A stretch of DNA of 64,000 nucleotides, taken from positions 1 through 64,000 of the forward strand of contig NZ_WBIR01000008.1 of the NCBI RefSeq assembly GCF_009749395.1, in the 5' to 3' direction. The DNA is from Agromyces salentinus (GTDB lineage Bacteria; Actinomycetota; Actinomycetes; Actinomycetales; Microbacteriaceae). Both the position numbers and the translations under genes were made by a program. Positions 19,175 to 28,142 of the stretch are shown in pieces; position 1 is the first letter of the stretch, and the number at the start of each line of letters is the position of its first letter. The notes under the pieces were generated by a model. The model did not search any database and was not told where the DNA came from. It saw only the letters and a program-made list of their open reading frames with translations.

Positions 19175-20530
19175 ATGACGAACGATATCCGCGCGGACAT
19201 TGAACCAGTCGCCCTGACTTCAGGGCAACCGTTTGATGTACGAATCGTTGGAGCGGTGCGATGGGCAGGCCAGGTCGTGCAGGTTGTCATCGATGGCGCG
19301 GACGACACGGAGATCATGTGGCTTTCGACGCTCCCCGTAGAGCTCGACGGCACCGGATGCGGCACTGCGGCGCATCCCGGAATCGAGGTCGACCGAGAAA
19401 CTGTCGTGTGGGTGACAGCAATTGGCGGGGAAGGGCAGATCGAACGTCTCGAGACCGTAGCCATGTCCATTCTCGGCTCCCCAGAGCCCGTCGGTCGTGA
19501 CGAGATAGTGGCCCGCTATGTCGAGATCACCGACAAAAGGGATTCCCGCTATCGGCAGCCGATGGGACTACAAGCGGAAGGGCTCGCGCGTCACCGAGTT
19601 GTGTACATCGTCGAGAACCTTCTCGTCACCCGAACGCTCCACTTTCAGCATGGATCGGTTCACGCGCTAGATCTGACACTTCACGAATCCGATCTACGTG
19701 ACGCTGTGAACCAGGCGCTGGAGACGCTCGGCTGGCCATCGCGAGTCGACCACGAAGGTTGGAGTACCAACATGAGACGGAACGACTTCGCCATGATCGA
19801 GTTCCCCGAAGTGTGGGCAGCGGATTGGGCGGACGCGGAGCGAAACTCACTGGCCGACGCTGAGCGCTACATGAGCGCAATTGCATTTCTACGGCACGCA
19901 GCCCCGCGCCTGGTGATGATCGTGATCGAACGCGAAGGGCCCCCCATGAGCTCGAAGATGCGAACATTCCGAATGCCGTACCGGGGAAACCTCGTCGGCG
20001 GTCCGATTGCCGGGGAGAATCAAGTCGATTTCCTAGCGACGGCTGAAGCACTCGATACCGATCCCAAAAGCGCCCTCTATGTCAGCCTGTACCTCGACGC
20101 CCGGCGCGACGGTGATACCGATTCGCGCTACTTCAAGCTTTGGAGCGTGCTTGAGACCATTGCCATCAACTGCATTGAATCCCAGCAAGCCGTCCGACTG
20201 CCCGACGGGACGCCGTGGCCGGACGGCGCGACCACGTCTCAGGCCGCACCACGCGTGTTCGAACTCGTCCGTCAGTCCTCACTTCCGCAGCGAGATTGGC
20301 CAGGAGGAGATCTGTATACCTTCATTCGAGCCGCCTACGGACGGCGCACGGCCACTGCGCACTACGGGCGATTCCTTCCCGACAACGCCGATCAGTTGGC
20401 CAAGCCCTGGTACGTTTGGGCGATCCGAACCGTCGCTGATCGACCAGGCTCTCCTGACTTTCTATGGGAGCTGGAGCAGCTCGTACATGACGTCGTCGCG
20501 ACGGAGGTTCGACGAGCCTCACCTTTATGA
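19175..20530 (+). CDS. HEPN-like protein of unknown function (451 aa)
   Basis: A 451-residue soluble protein, less GC-rich than the core genome. The N-terminal ~300 residues match nothing I recognise. The C-terminal third (from about 315, YFKLWSVLETIAINCIE) looks like an Apea-type HEPN helical bundle: a long acidic helix, then FIRAAYGRRTATAHYGRF with the R-x4-H motif at Arg391-His396, where the usual Asn after Arg is replaced by Thr. HEPN proteins are often RNases in defence and toxin systems. The ATG at 19175 follows AAAGG; an ATG at 19154 is possible. The neighbour at 20637 has a similar C-terminal motif on the opposite strand. Confidence 0.55.
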   Translation: MTNDIRADIEPVALTSGQPFDVRIVGAVRWAGQVVQVVIDGADDTEIMWLSTLPVELDGTGCGTAAHPGIEVDRETVVWVTAIGGEGQIERLETVAMSILGSPEPVGRDEIVARYVEITDKRDSRYRQPMGLQAEGLARHRVVYIVENLLVTRTLHFQHGSVHALDLTLHESDLRDAVNQALETLGWPSRVDHEGWSTNMRRNDFAMIEFPEVWAADWADAERNSLADAERYMSAIAFLRHAAPRLVMIVIEREGPPMSSKMRTFRMPYRGNLVGGPIAGENQVDFLATAEALDTDPKSALYVSLYLDARRDGDTDSRYFKLWSVLETIAINCIESQQAVRLPDGTPWPDGATTSQAAPRVFELVRQSSLPQRDWPGGDLYTFIRAAYGRRTATAHYGRFLPDNADQLAKPWYVWAIRTVADRPGSPDFLWELEQLVHDVVATEVRRASPL

Positions 20531-20636
20531 GCGGACTCCGTCCGGTCGTTCATGCGCGAGAGTCGAAGTCGACGCGAAACCGACTTATCGGCGAGGCAGC
20601 CATTGAGTATGAGCTCAAATCCGAGGTCACGGAGCC

Positions 20637-21938
20637 TCAGAAGGGCCATATAGCCTGTTCTTCCAGCAGGCGCGGCACCTTTATGGACGCCGCCTTTGGG
20701 TGGGACTGTAGCAACTGGCGGATCGTGAGAACCGTTCGATAGGCGTCCTTCACGAGCATCGTCTGTTCCCGCCAGACGGCGGGATCGTACTCGTTGTCCT
20801 TGATGTCGTGAGCAACCGCTGAGCGCTTCTTACGAATCAGGCGAAGAGTGGCATCTGCGTGGGAGACAGCCCCATCTGGACCAACCCGAACTGTCTCCTC
20901 CATGAAGTCCTTGAGCATCGCGATTGTCCCTCGCTGCGCCTTGTAGACGTTGCCCTCGCCATCACGACGCTCCTCAGTCGCATCCACCCTCGCCCGAGCG
21001 AAGAACTCGTTGCGCATGTTGTCGATCAGCATCTTGTTGAGTTGCTCGATGAAGTTGTTCAGCTCACGCTTTGTCGGCCGGATTGGATACCCGAAATCGG
21101 TCGGGCGGTTCGCTCGGGCATAGAGGTTCCGGTAAAGACGAGGCCATCCGATCGCATCGCAGATCTCGTTTACGAGCTTCATCTCCTCTAACAGCGCGCT
21201 GTAGGGGCTCAGACGTTCGGGAAACTCACCCATGAGGTGCGGTCGAACCCAGTCGGGGTGCAGAACCCAGTCTTGATGGTCGTGCTCGAACGACCTCCAG
21301 TACGACTGCTCGTTGGCCGACAGATCATGCAGGTACCGTAGGGGCACTCCGACAACGATCTCGTCCTCCTTCGGGTCGGGGTGAAACCCGATGCTGAAGG
21401 TCGTGAGGTAAGTGTCTAGGGGTGTGCCCTCGCGCGCGCGGATTTCGCCACCGATGTCGAGCGTGTAGTCATAACGCGGGTCTTCCCGGTACTTCGCCAA
21501 GACTTCGGCTTGGAAGAAGACTGAGTCGAGTTGCCCCGCCACGAGTGCAAGCGATGCGGAGTACGGCGCTCTCGGATAGCGCGAACCTGCTCCCACCTCG
21601 GCGAGGGTTTTCTTCGTCGGATACAGAACCGCGCCGGTCACGCTACCGCGCCTGATGACCTCGGCGTAGTTTGCCTCCTCGCCCTGGTGAGAAAAGCCCA
21701 TGATGTGCGGGTTGGTCATTTCGTGCCCGAAGTTCGCATACGCGGCACCCTCCGTCACGAGCTCCACAACCAGTTCCTCGGCATCGACGGGCAAGTCTTT
21801 GGCCGCCCCGACGAGCAGAGTCGCGTCGACGCCGTTGAAATCGGGCGAGTCCAGGTAGCTCTGAGTGATCTGCTCCCGCAGCAGCTCCTTCAAGCCATCA
21901 CGCATCGACATTCCGGAGCCTGCTTCCATGCCGATCAT
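20637..21938 (-). CDS. Unknown protein with HEPN-like C-terminus (433 aa)
   Basis: A 433-residue soluble protein, clearly lower in GC than the chromosome and convergent with the 451-residue gene. The N-terminal two thirds carry no motif I recognise. The last ~80 residues form predicted helices with LRLIRKKRSAVAHDI, an R-x4-H motif (Arg372-His377) followed by a long helix, as in HEPN ribonuclease folds. The gene stands alone with its own ~200-bp upstream region. A defence role is inferred from the motif and from its place on a mobile element, not shown. Confidence 0.5.
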   Translation of the reverse strand: MIGMEAGSGMSMRDGLKELLREQITQSYLDSPDFNGVDATLLVGAAKDLPVDAEELVVELVTEGAAYANFGHEMTNPHIMGFSHQGEEANYAEVIRRGSVTGAVLYPTKKTLAEVGAGSRYPRAPYSASLALVAGQLDSVFFQAEVLAKYREDPRYDYTLDIGGEIRAREGTPLDTYLTTFSIGFHPDPKEDEIVVGVPLRYLHDLSANEQSYWRSFEHDHQDWVLHPDWVRPHLMGEFPERLSPYSALLEEMKLVNEICDAIGWPRLYRNLYARANRPTDFGYPIRPTKRELNNFIEQLNKMLIDNMRNEFFARARVDATEERRDGEGNVYKAQRGTIAMLKDFMEETVRVGPDGAVSHADATLRLIRKKRSAVAHDIKDNEYDPAVWREQTMLVKDAYRTVLTIRQLLQSHPKAASIKVPRLLEEQAIWPF

Positions 21939-22106
21939 CTTGCCTGACGGTGCAGCGATATTCGATCAATGGCCAAGTGCCACACTTCAGCTCACGCAGC
22001 CCAGGCGCTCTCCGGACGCCGTCGGAAGTGCTCCTCGCAATTAACTCAACTACTGCCCCAGTCCGACTTCACCGGCGCCATCAGCGCCAACCTGAATGAA
22101 CGTATG

Positions 22107-22135
22107 CTACCGTAGGTAGTTGCAAGAACCTGAGT
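22107..22135 (+). promoter_or_regulatory. Relaxase promoter region with operator copy 3
   Basis: A small inverted repeat, CTACC-GTA-GGTAG (22107-22119), is followed by the third copy of the 14-mer (GCAAGAACCTGAGT, 22122-22135), ending 17 bp before the relaxase ATG. A TATGCT hexamer at 22103 could be the -10 box. The shared word links relaxase control to the xis/int intergenic region. Confidence 0.5.
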
Positions 22136-22152
22136 CAACTCGGAGGAAGGCG

Positions 22153-24849
22153 ATGAAGGGTGGAGTGATCCTGTACCGGGGTTCCGGGGCCGACGCGCGC
22201 CGATACCTCGAGTCCGATCGCTCCCGGGCCGACGACTACTACCTCAAGGGCGGGACGACGCTGGCCGAGTTCGCCGTCGTCGACGGCAACGGCGACATGA
22301 TCGGCGATGGCTCCCTCACGCCCGGTCAGTACGCGCAGTGGGTCGACTGGATCAACCCACTCACTGGCGAATCGATGGGGACGCCCCGCCAGGCCGGCGA
22401 CGCGCGCCATGGTTCCCCGCGGTTCGCGGAAATGGTCGTCAACGCACCGAAGTCGCTCTCGATCGCCGCGGCGCTGCACCCCGAGGTATCCGTCGCCCTC
22501 GATGCGGCTCAGCGCGATGCCACCGCCGAAATCCGCGTCTGGCTCGGCCAGCACTCGGTCACGCGTGTCGGCCCGCGCGGGGCGCAGCGGGTGGTGCCGG
22601 TCGAGCATCTCGAGACGGTCGCGGTCTCGCACAAGACCTCGCGGGCCGGCGACCCGCACCGGCACATCCACTTCCAGATCGGCACTCGAGTGTGGGCGGA
22701 TACCGCGTGGCGCGGTCTCGACACGGCGGCCCTGTTCCGACAGCAAGGCGCGATTCGCGCGCTCGGCACGGCCGTGATCGCGGCGCACCCGCGGCTCGCG
22801 GCCGCGCTCGACGCGCGCGGTCTCACGCTCGATCCAGTGACAGCCGAAGTCACCGAACTGCAGCGGTTCAACGCCGCGATGAGCAAGCGTGCCGAGCAGG
22901 TTGCGCGCAACCTGGCACACTTCGAGAAGGACTGGCGCGCGGCACATCCGGGCCAGGAACCCCGGCCAGCCGCGATGTCGCGACTAACCGCGATGGCGTG
23001 GGATCACGAGCGACCGCACAAGAAGCCGACCCAGCTCGGCAGCGAGGATGCGTGGCGACGCGAGCTCGAGGCATCCGGCTATCGACCTGATCTCAAGCGC
23101 GTGCGGGCGCAACGGTCCGTCGCGCTCGATGAGCTGAGCATGCAGGACGTCGCGTCCCGCGCGCTCGATCGCTGCGCGGCCGCCGCGTCGACGTGGACGG
23201 TGCACGACATCCAGGAGCACGTTTCGCACCTCGTCACCGAGGCCGGCGTGCGGTCCGACTCGACGCCGCTGCGGGAGTTCGTCACGCTCGCCACAGAGCT
23301 CGCCGAGGAGAACTGCCTGTCAGTGCTGCCGCCCGATCGGCCGAGTCCTGAGCACGTCGCGCACCTGACGAGCGTGCACGTCATCGCCGTCGAGACTCGG
23401 CTGCGCAATCTGCTCACGACCCCGGCCGAGCAGCCGCAGGTGCGCGCGCCGGACCTGTCGCGGATTGCACAGCGGCTCCGACTCGACCCGGCACAGGCGC
23501 GCGCGGCCTCGGCCGTGGCATCCACTCAATCGCTCGTCGTTGTGGAGGGTGCGGCCGGCGCGGGCAAGACGACGATGCTTGCCGCCGCGATCAAGGCCTC
23601 GGCAATGCTGGGTCGCAAGACCCGTGTGGTCACGCCGACGAAGAAAGCAGCCGACGTTGCGCACCAGGAGCTCGGGGTTGCGGCCGACAGCGTCGCCAAG
23701 CTCGTGCACGAGTACGGGTGGCGGTGGAATCGCGATGGCGTGTGGTCGCGACTCGCCATTGGCGACCGCGACCCGGACACGGATGCCGCGTACGCCGGCC
23801 CCGCGGCATCCGCTCGGCTCAGCCTCGGCGAGCGGATCGTCGTCGACGAGGCCGGCATGCTCGACCAAGACACCGCGCTCGCGCTCCTGACCATCGCCGA
23901 CGAGCGCCTCGCCAACGTCGCCCTCGTCGGCGACCGCGCGCAGCTCGCCGCCGTCGGTCGCGGCGGCGTGCTCGACATGGCCGCGCAACTGCTCCCCCGC
24001 GTGCATCAGATGATGACGGTGCACCGATTCGTCGACCCCGAGTACGCCGTGCTCACCGTGCAGATGCGGCGCGGGGACCATGCGGAGGGGGTCTTCGATC
24101 GGCTGTGCGCGCTCAGTCTCGTTGAGATTCACGAGAGCCCGGATGCGCAGCTCGAGGCGCTTGCGCGCGAGTGGCGCGAGGGTTGCGCGATGACCGTTGC
24201 GACGAACGACGAGGCGCGCGAGCTGAATGCGCGGATTCGCGAGGAGCGGGTGCGTGCGGGCGATGTCGATGACAGCCGCACGGCGATCGGGAGCGATGGG
24301 CTGAGCATCGGGCGCGGCGATGTGATCCAAACTCGACGCAATGACTCTGGTGTGCGGGTCGCGAATCGGCAGGTATGGGTCGTTCGGAGCGTCGGGGAAG
24401 ATGGCACGGTGTGGGCCACAGAGAATTCCAGCGCGGGCAATCAGCGCACGGTACGGCTGCCGGCCGAGTACATCGCCGAGCACACGCATCTCGCGTACGC
24501 GGCGACTGCATATGGGGTGCAGGGAGCCACAGCGACAGAGTCCCACACAGTGGTCGGCGATGGGATGGGTACGGCGAGCGTCAACGTGGGGATGACCCGT
24601 GGGCGAGGCTTCAACCGTCTGCATCTGGTGGCAGCGGATGCTGATGATGCGCGGGCGCAATTTGTTCTCGCGATGGAACGCGACCGCGCCGATCGCGGGC
24701 TCGCGAATGCGACGGCGGCCGCGCGCGAGGCCGTGCGCGAACTCGCCACCGGTTCTGAGGAGCTACACCACCGGAAGCGATGGGTGGGGCCACGATTCGG
24801 GCGAGACTCTGGGCCGAACGCGGCGTCAGAAACTGGACTGAGGCGATGA
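22153..24849 (+). CDS. MobF-family conjugative relaxase/helicase
   Basis: An 898-residue protein that would nick the element at its transfer origin and unwind it. The TrwC-type relaxase domain (about 1-330) has candidate catalytic tyrosines at 29-30 and the metal-binding triad HRHIH at 169-173. A RecD2/TraI-like helicase follows with Walker A GAAGAGKT (466-473), a DEAG box (VVDEAGML), GDRAQL and the C-terminal AYAATAYGVQGAT motif. The ATG at 22153 has a perfect GGAGGAAGG. It is on the short side for actinobacterial TraA proteins. No coupling protein or type IV secretion gene is nearby, so it implies mobilization by a helper. Its last ~50 codons are duplicated at 29841. Confidence 0.92.
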   Translation: MKGGVILYRGSGADARRYLESDRSRADDYYLKGGTTLAEFAVVDGNGDMIGDGSLTPGQYAQWVDWINPLTGESMGTPRQAGDARHGSPRFAEMVVNAPKSLSIAAALHPEVSVALDAAQRDATAEIRVWLGQHSVTRVGPRGAQRVVPVEHLETVAVSHKTSRAGDPHRHIHFQIGTRVWADTAWRGLDTAALFRQQGAIRALGTAVIAAHPRLAAALDARGLTLDPVTAEVTELQRFNAAMSKRAEQVARNLAHFEKDWRAAHPGQEPRPAAMSRLTAMAWDHERPHKKPTQLGSEDAWRRELEASGYRPDLKRVRAQRSVALDELSMQDVASRALDRCAAAASTWTVHDIQEHVSHLVTEAGVRSDSTPLREFVTLATELAEENCLSVLPPDRPSPEHVAHLTSVHVIAVETRLRNLLTTPAEQPQVRAPDLSRIAQRLRLDPAQARAASAVASTQSLVVVEGAAGAGKTTMLAAAIKASAMLGRKTRVVTPTKKAADVAHQELGVAADSVAKLVHEYGWRWNRDGVWSRLAIGDRDPDTDAAYAGPAASARLSLGERIVVDEAGMLDQDTALALLTIADERLANVALVGDRAQLAAVGRGGVLDMAAQLLPRVHQMMTVHRFVDPEYAVLTVQMRRGDHAEGVFDRLCALSLVEIHESPDAQLEALAREWREGCAMTVATNDEARELNARIREERVRAGDVDDSRTAIGSDGLSIGRGDVIQTRRNDSGVRVANRQVWVVRSVGEDGTVWATENSSAGNQRTVRLPAEYIAEHTHLAYAATAYGVQGATATESHTVVGDGMGTASVNVGMTRGRGFNRLHLVAADADDARAQFVLAMERDRADRGLANATAAAREAVRELATGSEELHHRKRWVGPRFGRDSGPNAASETGLRR

Positions 24850-25017
24850 ATGGGTGAACAGGCCCTGACCGGCCAGGATCGTCGACGGACTGCACGGGCG
24901 TTGTCGGGACGGCAGTCGCCCGCGCTCGGACCTAGGGCGTGCCTCACGCCGGGCCTTGGGTTGGATGTGCTGAGTGAGGGTTCGATGGCGCTCCTTGTCA
25001 GCGCGGACCGTAAGTAC

Positions 25018-25413
25018 TTACCGGCCTAGAAGCCTGCCGCGTAGCCGTCGCCAGAACTTGCGGCGCTTACGCGCGTCGAAGTACTTGTCCAGGTCATGGC
25101 CGTCTTTGCGTCGGCCGTCTTCCACGCGCACCTGATCCCATGCGGCTGCCCACTGAACGGCGTTTTGAGTGATGAAGTAGTGAGACCGGCACGGAAACTC
25201 CCAGTTGCCCACGGATGGCCGCACCGTAATGCCGGCTTCGTCAAACTTGACGCGCCACTCGGCGGGGCTCAGGGGGAGAAATACTTTCGTCCTGCACCCG
25301 CACGCACACAGGTGCGCGGTGGTGCCGTAAACCTCGCTGATGTAGAAAGTGTGCGGCTCGAGCGTGCGGGGAATGTACTCCAGGACCACAGGCGCGAAGA
25401 TCTCAGTGCGCAT
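25018..25413 (-). CDS. DUF6527 family protein of the ubiquitin-like operon
   Basis: A 131-residue protein, last gene of the ubiquitin-like operon. Key residues are a cysteine cluster (His34, Cys36, Cys38, Cys40 in AHLCACGC) and a later Cys75-x-x-His78, which together look like a zinc site. The tail is Arg/Lys-rich. DUF6527 genes are regularly found next to ThiF/E1-like genes, but no activity is known to me; a ligase-like or substrate adaptor role is inference. Its start (ATG 25413, or GTG 25419) lies within the end of the E1 gene, so translation is coupled. Confidence 0.75.
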   Translation of the reverse strand: MRTEIFAPVVLEYIPRTLEPHTFYISEVYGTTAHLCACGCRTKVFLPLSPAEWRVKFDEAGITVRPSVGNWEFPCRSHYFITQNAVQWAAAWDQVRVEDGRRKDGHDLDKYFDARKRRKFWRRLRGRLLGR

Positions 25414-26605
25414 CGACACGGGCCTCGTTCATCAGCCGATTACCGTCGAGAGTGTACGTGCTGCTGACCTCATCGCCGTAGTCGCGGTAGAAGCCGAGAG
25501 CCTTCTTCCAGGCGATGACGGCGTGGGCAGCGCCGAGCATGTTGAGTTCGACGACCTGGATGTTCTGCTCGTAGATGTCGTCACCTTCAGCGAACGAGAG
25601 GTTCGCGTCCACCCACTCCATGGAGTCGAGGGCAAGGTTGATGCGCGTGGTGCGGATGAGGCCACCGAGTGAGCTTCCGACCTGGTCGACGCCCATACCC
25701 GTGTCCACGAAGGAGACGCCGAAGGCTATGAGGTGATCGATGATCACTCGCTTGTGGGGGCCGGAGTCGATGGCGATGAAGACGAAATCGAACTCCTGAA
25801 GCAGCGCGACGTTGTCTGGCGTGATGTTCTCAGGGTGCGGGATCACATGCTTATGGAGGGCGCTGGTCGTGCGGTGGTGGTGGCTGACTTTGGAAGGGGC
25901 TTCCAGGAGCTGCTCCAGCGGTGTGGCACCGGGTGCGCGGAACGCGTTATGCGGGTGAAAGCGGTCACCGTCAAACAGATGGATCTCGGCAACGTGAGTC
26001 TTGATGACCGCGTCGAGGATGTAGGAGCCCGTGCCGCCGAGGCCGATGATGGCGATCCGTTGGTTTCGCGTCTTGTCGGTGGCCGCGCCGATCCGTGCCC
26101 GGCTGGTAGCGGAGTCAAAGTACCGATGAACAGATTCGTCACCTTCGCTGGCCATCGGCGCGAACGTCTCCACCCGGACGTTCGGGTCCAGCCGGTGAAC
26201 TTCGGTGAGGAGAATAGTCGCGTAAGTCGTCAGCTTCTCGTAATAGTCGGCGTACCCGGCGGGCGGCTTGTGGGAGAAACCGCAGCTTGCGACCAGGTCT
26301 GACCCCAGTTCGACAGCGCTCTGTTGGTGCATCAGAGCTGCGAGCGGTTGACCACTGCTGTCGCAGGGCAGGTCCCCCGGGGCGTTGGTGGCGCCGACGA
26401 AGAAGACGGTGTGGTCGCCGACGGGGTTCGCCGTCCTGTCGCCGGCGGACTCGAGGGTGGTGATCAGGCGGCCCCGTGCGACCTGACCGACCGTATTCAC
26501 ATAGGGCACGCCGATCGTCAGCATGTTCGAGACGAACTGAATCTCGAAGCCACCGTCGACGAGGCGCCGCAGATCGTCACTACGACTTAATAGTTGCCTT
26601 GACAT
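25403..26605 (-). CDS. E1-like ThiF-family adenylyltransferase with N-terminal DUF6791
   Basis: A 400-residue protein expected to adenylate the C-terminus of the ubiquitin-like protein. Residues ~1-165 form DUF6791 (GVPYVN, LPCDSSGQP, CGFSHKPPAGYADYYEK). Residues ~180-400 are the ThiF/MoeB Rossmann domain with GLGGTGS (188-194) and the acidic FDGDRF (Asp212). The only cysteines are Cys81 and Cys108, both in DUF6791; there is none after the nucleotide-binding motif, so the usual E1 catalytic cysteine is missing and a DUF6791 cysteine is the only candidate thioester residue. The start overlaps the end of the ubiquitin-like gene by 26 bp. Confidence 0.88.
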   Translation of the reverse strand: MSRQLLSRSDDLRRLVDGGFEIQFVSNMLTIGVPYVNTVGQVARGRLITTLESAGDRTANPVGDHTVFFVGATNAPGDLPCDSSGQPLAALMHQQSAVELGSDLVASCGFSHKPPAGYADYYEKLTTYATILLTEVHRLDPNVRVETFAPMASEGDESVHRYFDSATSRARIGAATDKTRNQRIAIIGLGGTGSYILDAVIKTHVAEIHLFDGDRFHPHNAFRAPGATPLEQLLEAPSKVSHHHRTTSALHKHVIPHPENITPDNVALLQEFDFVFIAIDSGPHKRVIIDHLIAFGVSFVDTGMGVDQVGSSLGGLIRTTRINLALDSMEWVDANLSFAEGDDIYEQNIQVVELNMLGAAHAVIAWKKALGFYRDYGDEVSSTYTLDGNRLMNEARVDAH

Positions 26606-26846
26606 TGAAGACGGTGCCCTTCTTCTTCACCTCGACCGTGCCGCCTGCGGTGAGAGTGCCTTCCTTCGGCTTGTGCGCGTTGTAGAACGTCACTGTGAAG
26701 CGGGTGTCTGGTGCTGGCGGTTCGGGGTACGCCAGCGAGATCGCCTCCGCGTAGCTGACGATGTCGTCCGGCACGTCGTAGGGGGTGCCGTTGACGATGA
26801 TCTCGGGACTCTTGGGACCGTTTGAGTGGTCGCTGGGGTTCTGCAT
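26580..26846 (-). CDS. Single-domain ubiquitin-like protein (Multi_ubiq family)
   Basis: An 88-residue protein: a polar ~13-residue leader, then one beta-grasp domain with the Multi_ubiq pattern (IIVNGTPYDV, the acidic helix region, FTVTFYNAHKPKEGTLTAGGTVEVKKKGTVFNV). It ends in KATIKS with no diglycine, so either the tail is not the conjugated end, a protease trims it, or it works without covalent attachment. It directly precedes the E1-like gene and overlaps it. Usual family members carry several tandem domains; this one has one. Confidence 0.85.
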   Translation of the reverse strand: MQNPSDHSNGPKSPEIIVNGTPYDVPDDIVSYAEAISLAYPEPPAPDTRFTVTFYNAHKPKEGTLTAGGTVEVKKKGTVFNVKATIKS

Positions 26847-26895
26847 GTGCTGCTCTCTTTGTAGGGGAGCGGCCGCGGGTTCGCGGCCGCTCCGG

Positions 26896-27054
26896 TCAGT
26901 TCTTCTCGTTGCGTACGCCCTTGTGCTGTTTGGGGCTGCCGTTCATGATGCGACCCGTTGCGGTGTCCCGCTTGAACCAGCTTCCGTTGTGCTGGAACTC
27001 GCTCCGGCCACGTACGGCGCCGGTGCGATGACCGCGTCCGGTGTTCTTCGCCAT
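26896..27054 (-). CDS. Small basic protein of the ubiquitin-like operon (52 aa)
   Basis: A 52-residue, strongly basic protein (MAKNTGRGHRTGAVRGRSEF..., ending GVRNEKN) of a widespread small hypothetical family that I associate with this type of operon. AGGAGGTGAG lies 5 bases before the ATG, one of the strongest ribosome binding sites in the window. It is the first gene after the internal promoter-like motif at 27093-27130 and is followed 49 bp later by the ubiquitin-like gene. It could be a substrate, a nucleic-acid binder or an assembly factor; nothing in the sequence decides. Confidence 0.7.
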   Translation of the reverse strand: MAKNTGRGHRTGAVRGRSEFQHNGSWFKRDTATGRIMNGSPKQHKGVRNEKN

Positions 27055-27092
27055 GCCTCTCACCTCCTCGCCGGAGGCGGCTTCAGGAGTGC

Positions 27093-27130
27093 CTCCACTG
27101 TGTAGTCGAGGCAGCGCCGTCAGGTGTAAG
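27093..27130 (-). promoter_or_regulatory. Promoter-like motif B, inside the ubiquitin-like operon
   Basis: On the minus strand: CTTACACC, 14 bases, then CGACTACACAGTGGAG. It begins 4 bp after the stop codon of the ImmA/IrrE gene and ends 38 bp before the ATG of the 52-residue protein. It matches motif A, upstream of the sigma gene, at both blocks with identical spacing. Confidence 0.7.
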
Positions 27131-27134
27131 CGAC

Positions 27135-28142
27135 TCAGCGGCAGTCGACGCAGATGCCGTCTGCGAGGAGGGCGGGGCTGTACAGCAGGCCGCACTCGTT
27201 GCATGGTTGGTCGGATGCGGCGGCCCGTTCGCACTTGCAGAGCCCGCACTTGGGGCAGTTAGGGTTCCGACATGTGGGGCAGGGGTATCCCCGCACCTGG
27301 AAGTCGGTGCCGCAGCAATAGCCCCGCAGTTGCAATCGAGTGTCGAAGGAACGGTCGATGAGCGGCGCGCCCGTCCCCGGTGTCCAGAGGTCGGTGTCCG
27401 CGAAGACGCACACGATCTTCGTGCGAGCGACGACAACGTCGACGTAGAAGTCCTCCTCGCTCCACCGCCCACGCCACCTGATGCGCTCCGTGCGGGTCGT
27501 CCCCTCCGGCAACCCGAGGAGGTGGTGTCCTTCGGGAAGGCGTTGGCCACGCCAGGGGATCGTTTCCGGCCATCCGCGGTCCGGGTCGGGGCGGACGCTG
27601 GCATCGGTGACCTCGCCGGTGAACCGGTCGATGAGAGCGATTGCACCCATCCCGCGCAGTCGTTCGGCGACGGCGATCATGCAAACGGGGTGGCTGGCCT
27701 GGGTGGTGTCATAGAGGTCGAGGATGTGGTGCGCGCGGACCGGGCCGGGCCCGACAAGTTCCGCGGCGATCTGCGCCGGGAGCAGCAACTCTCTTGCAAA
27801 CCGGTCGCAGATCGTCTCGAGCACTCTGCCGTCGCTGTCGTTGTCAGCCAGCCAGTCCAGCACCGGGTCGAGTCGAGCGACCACCCAGTGTCCGAGCTCG
27901 TGAGCGAGAGTGAAGTTTTCTCGCCGGTTCCCTGTAGGACGGTACAGAACAACGCCGTCGTCCAAGAAGGACATTCCATCGCAAAATCCGCCGTCCTCGC
28001 GCGACTGGCTCAGGTCCGCGGCGGGTCTGACCACGAGGTCAAGCTGAGATGTGAGGGTTGCGAGGGGGTTGCTAGGAAAACCAGCACGGACGTCTGCGGG
28101 TACTGCCTCTACGGACAGACGAACGCAGTCGTCAATGTTCAC
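27135..28142 (-). CDS. ImmA/IrrE-family metallopeptidase with C-terminal zinc-ribbon cysteines
   Basis: A 335-residue protein. The N-terminal ~160 residues are the ImmA/IrrE domain with the zinc motif HELGH at 81-85 and a downstream acidic helix (ETICDRFARELLLP). The C-terminal ~65 residues hold about a dozen cysteines in CxxC-like pairs (YCCG, CPTC, CPKC, CKC, CNEC, CVDC), probably two zinc ribbons. Proteases of this type cut XRE-like repressors, and the XRE-like gene lies just upstream, so it may release the operon's control. The GTG at 28142 overlaps the upstream stop by 11 bp; longer starts fall in the neighbour's coding sequence. Confidence 0.82.
   Translation of the reverse strand: MNIDDCVRLSVEAVPADVRAGFPSNPLATLTSQLDLVVRPAADLSQSREDGGFCDGMSFLDDGVVLYRPTGNRRENFTLAHELGHWVVARLDPVLDWLADNDSDGRVLETICDRFARELLLPAQIAAELVGPGPVRAHHILDLYDTTQASHPVCMIAVAERLRGMGAIALIDRFTGEVTDASVRPDPDRGWPETIPWRGQRLPEGHHLLGLPEGTTRTERIRWRGRWSEEDFYVDVVVARTKIVCVFADTDLWTPGTGAPLIDRSFDTRLQLRGYCCGTDFQVRGYPCPTCRNPNCPKCGLCKCERAAASDQPCNECGLLYSPALLADGICVDCR

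Noticed and set aside
20527-20742. Short plus-strand frame between the two HEPN-like genes
   Set aside because: No ribosome binding site or similarity; it overlaps the end of the convergent gene. The gap is better read as a plain intergenic region.
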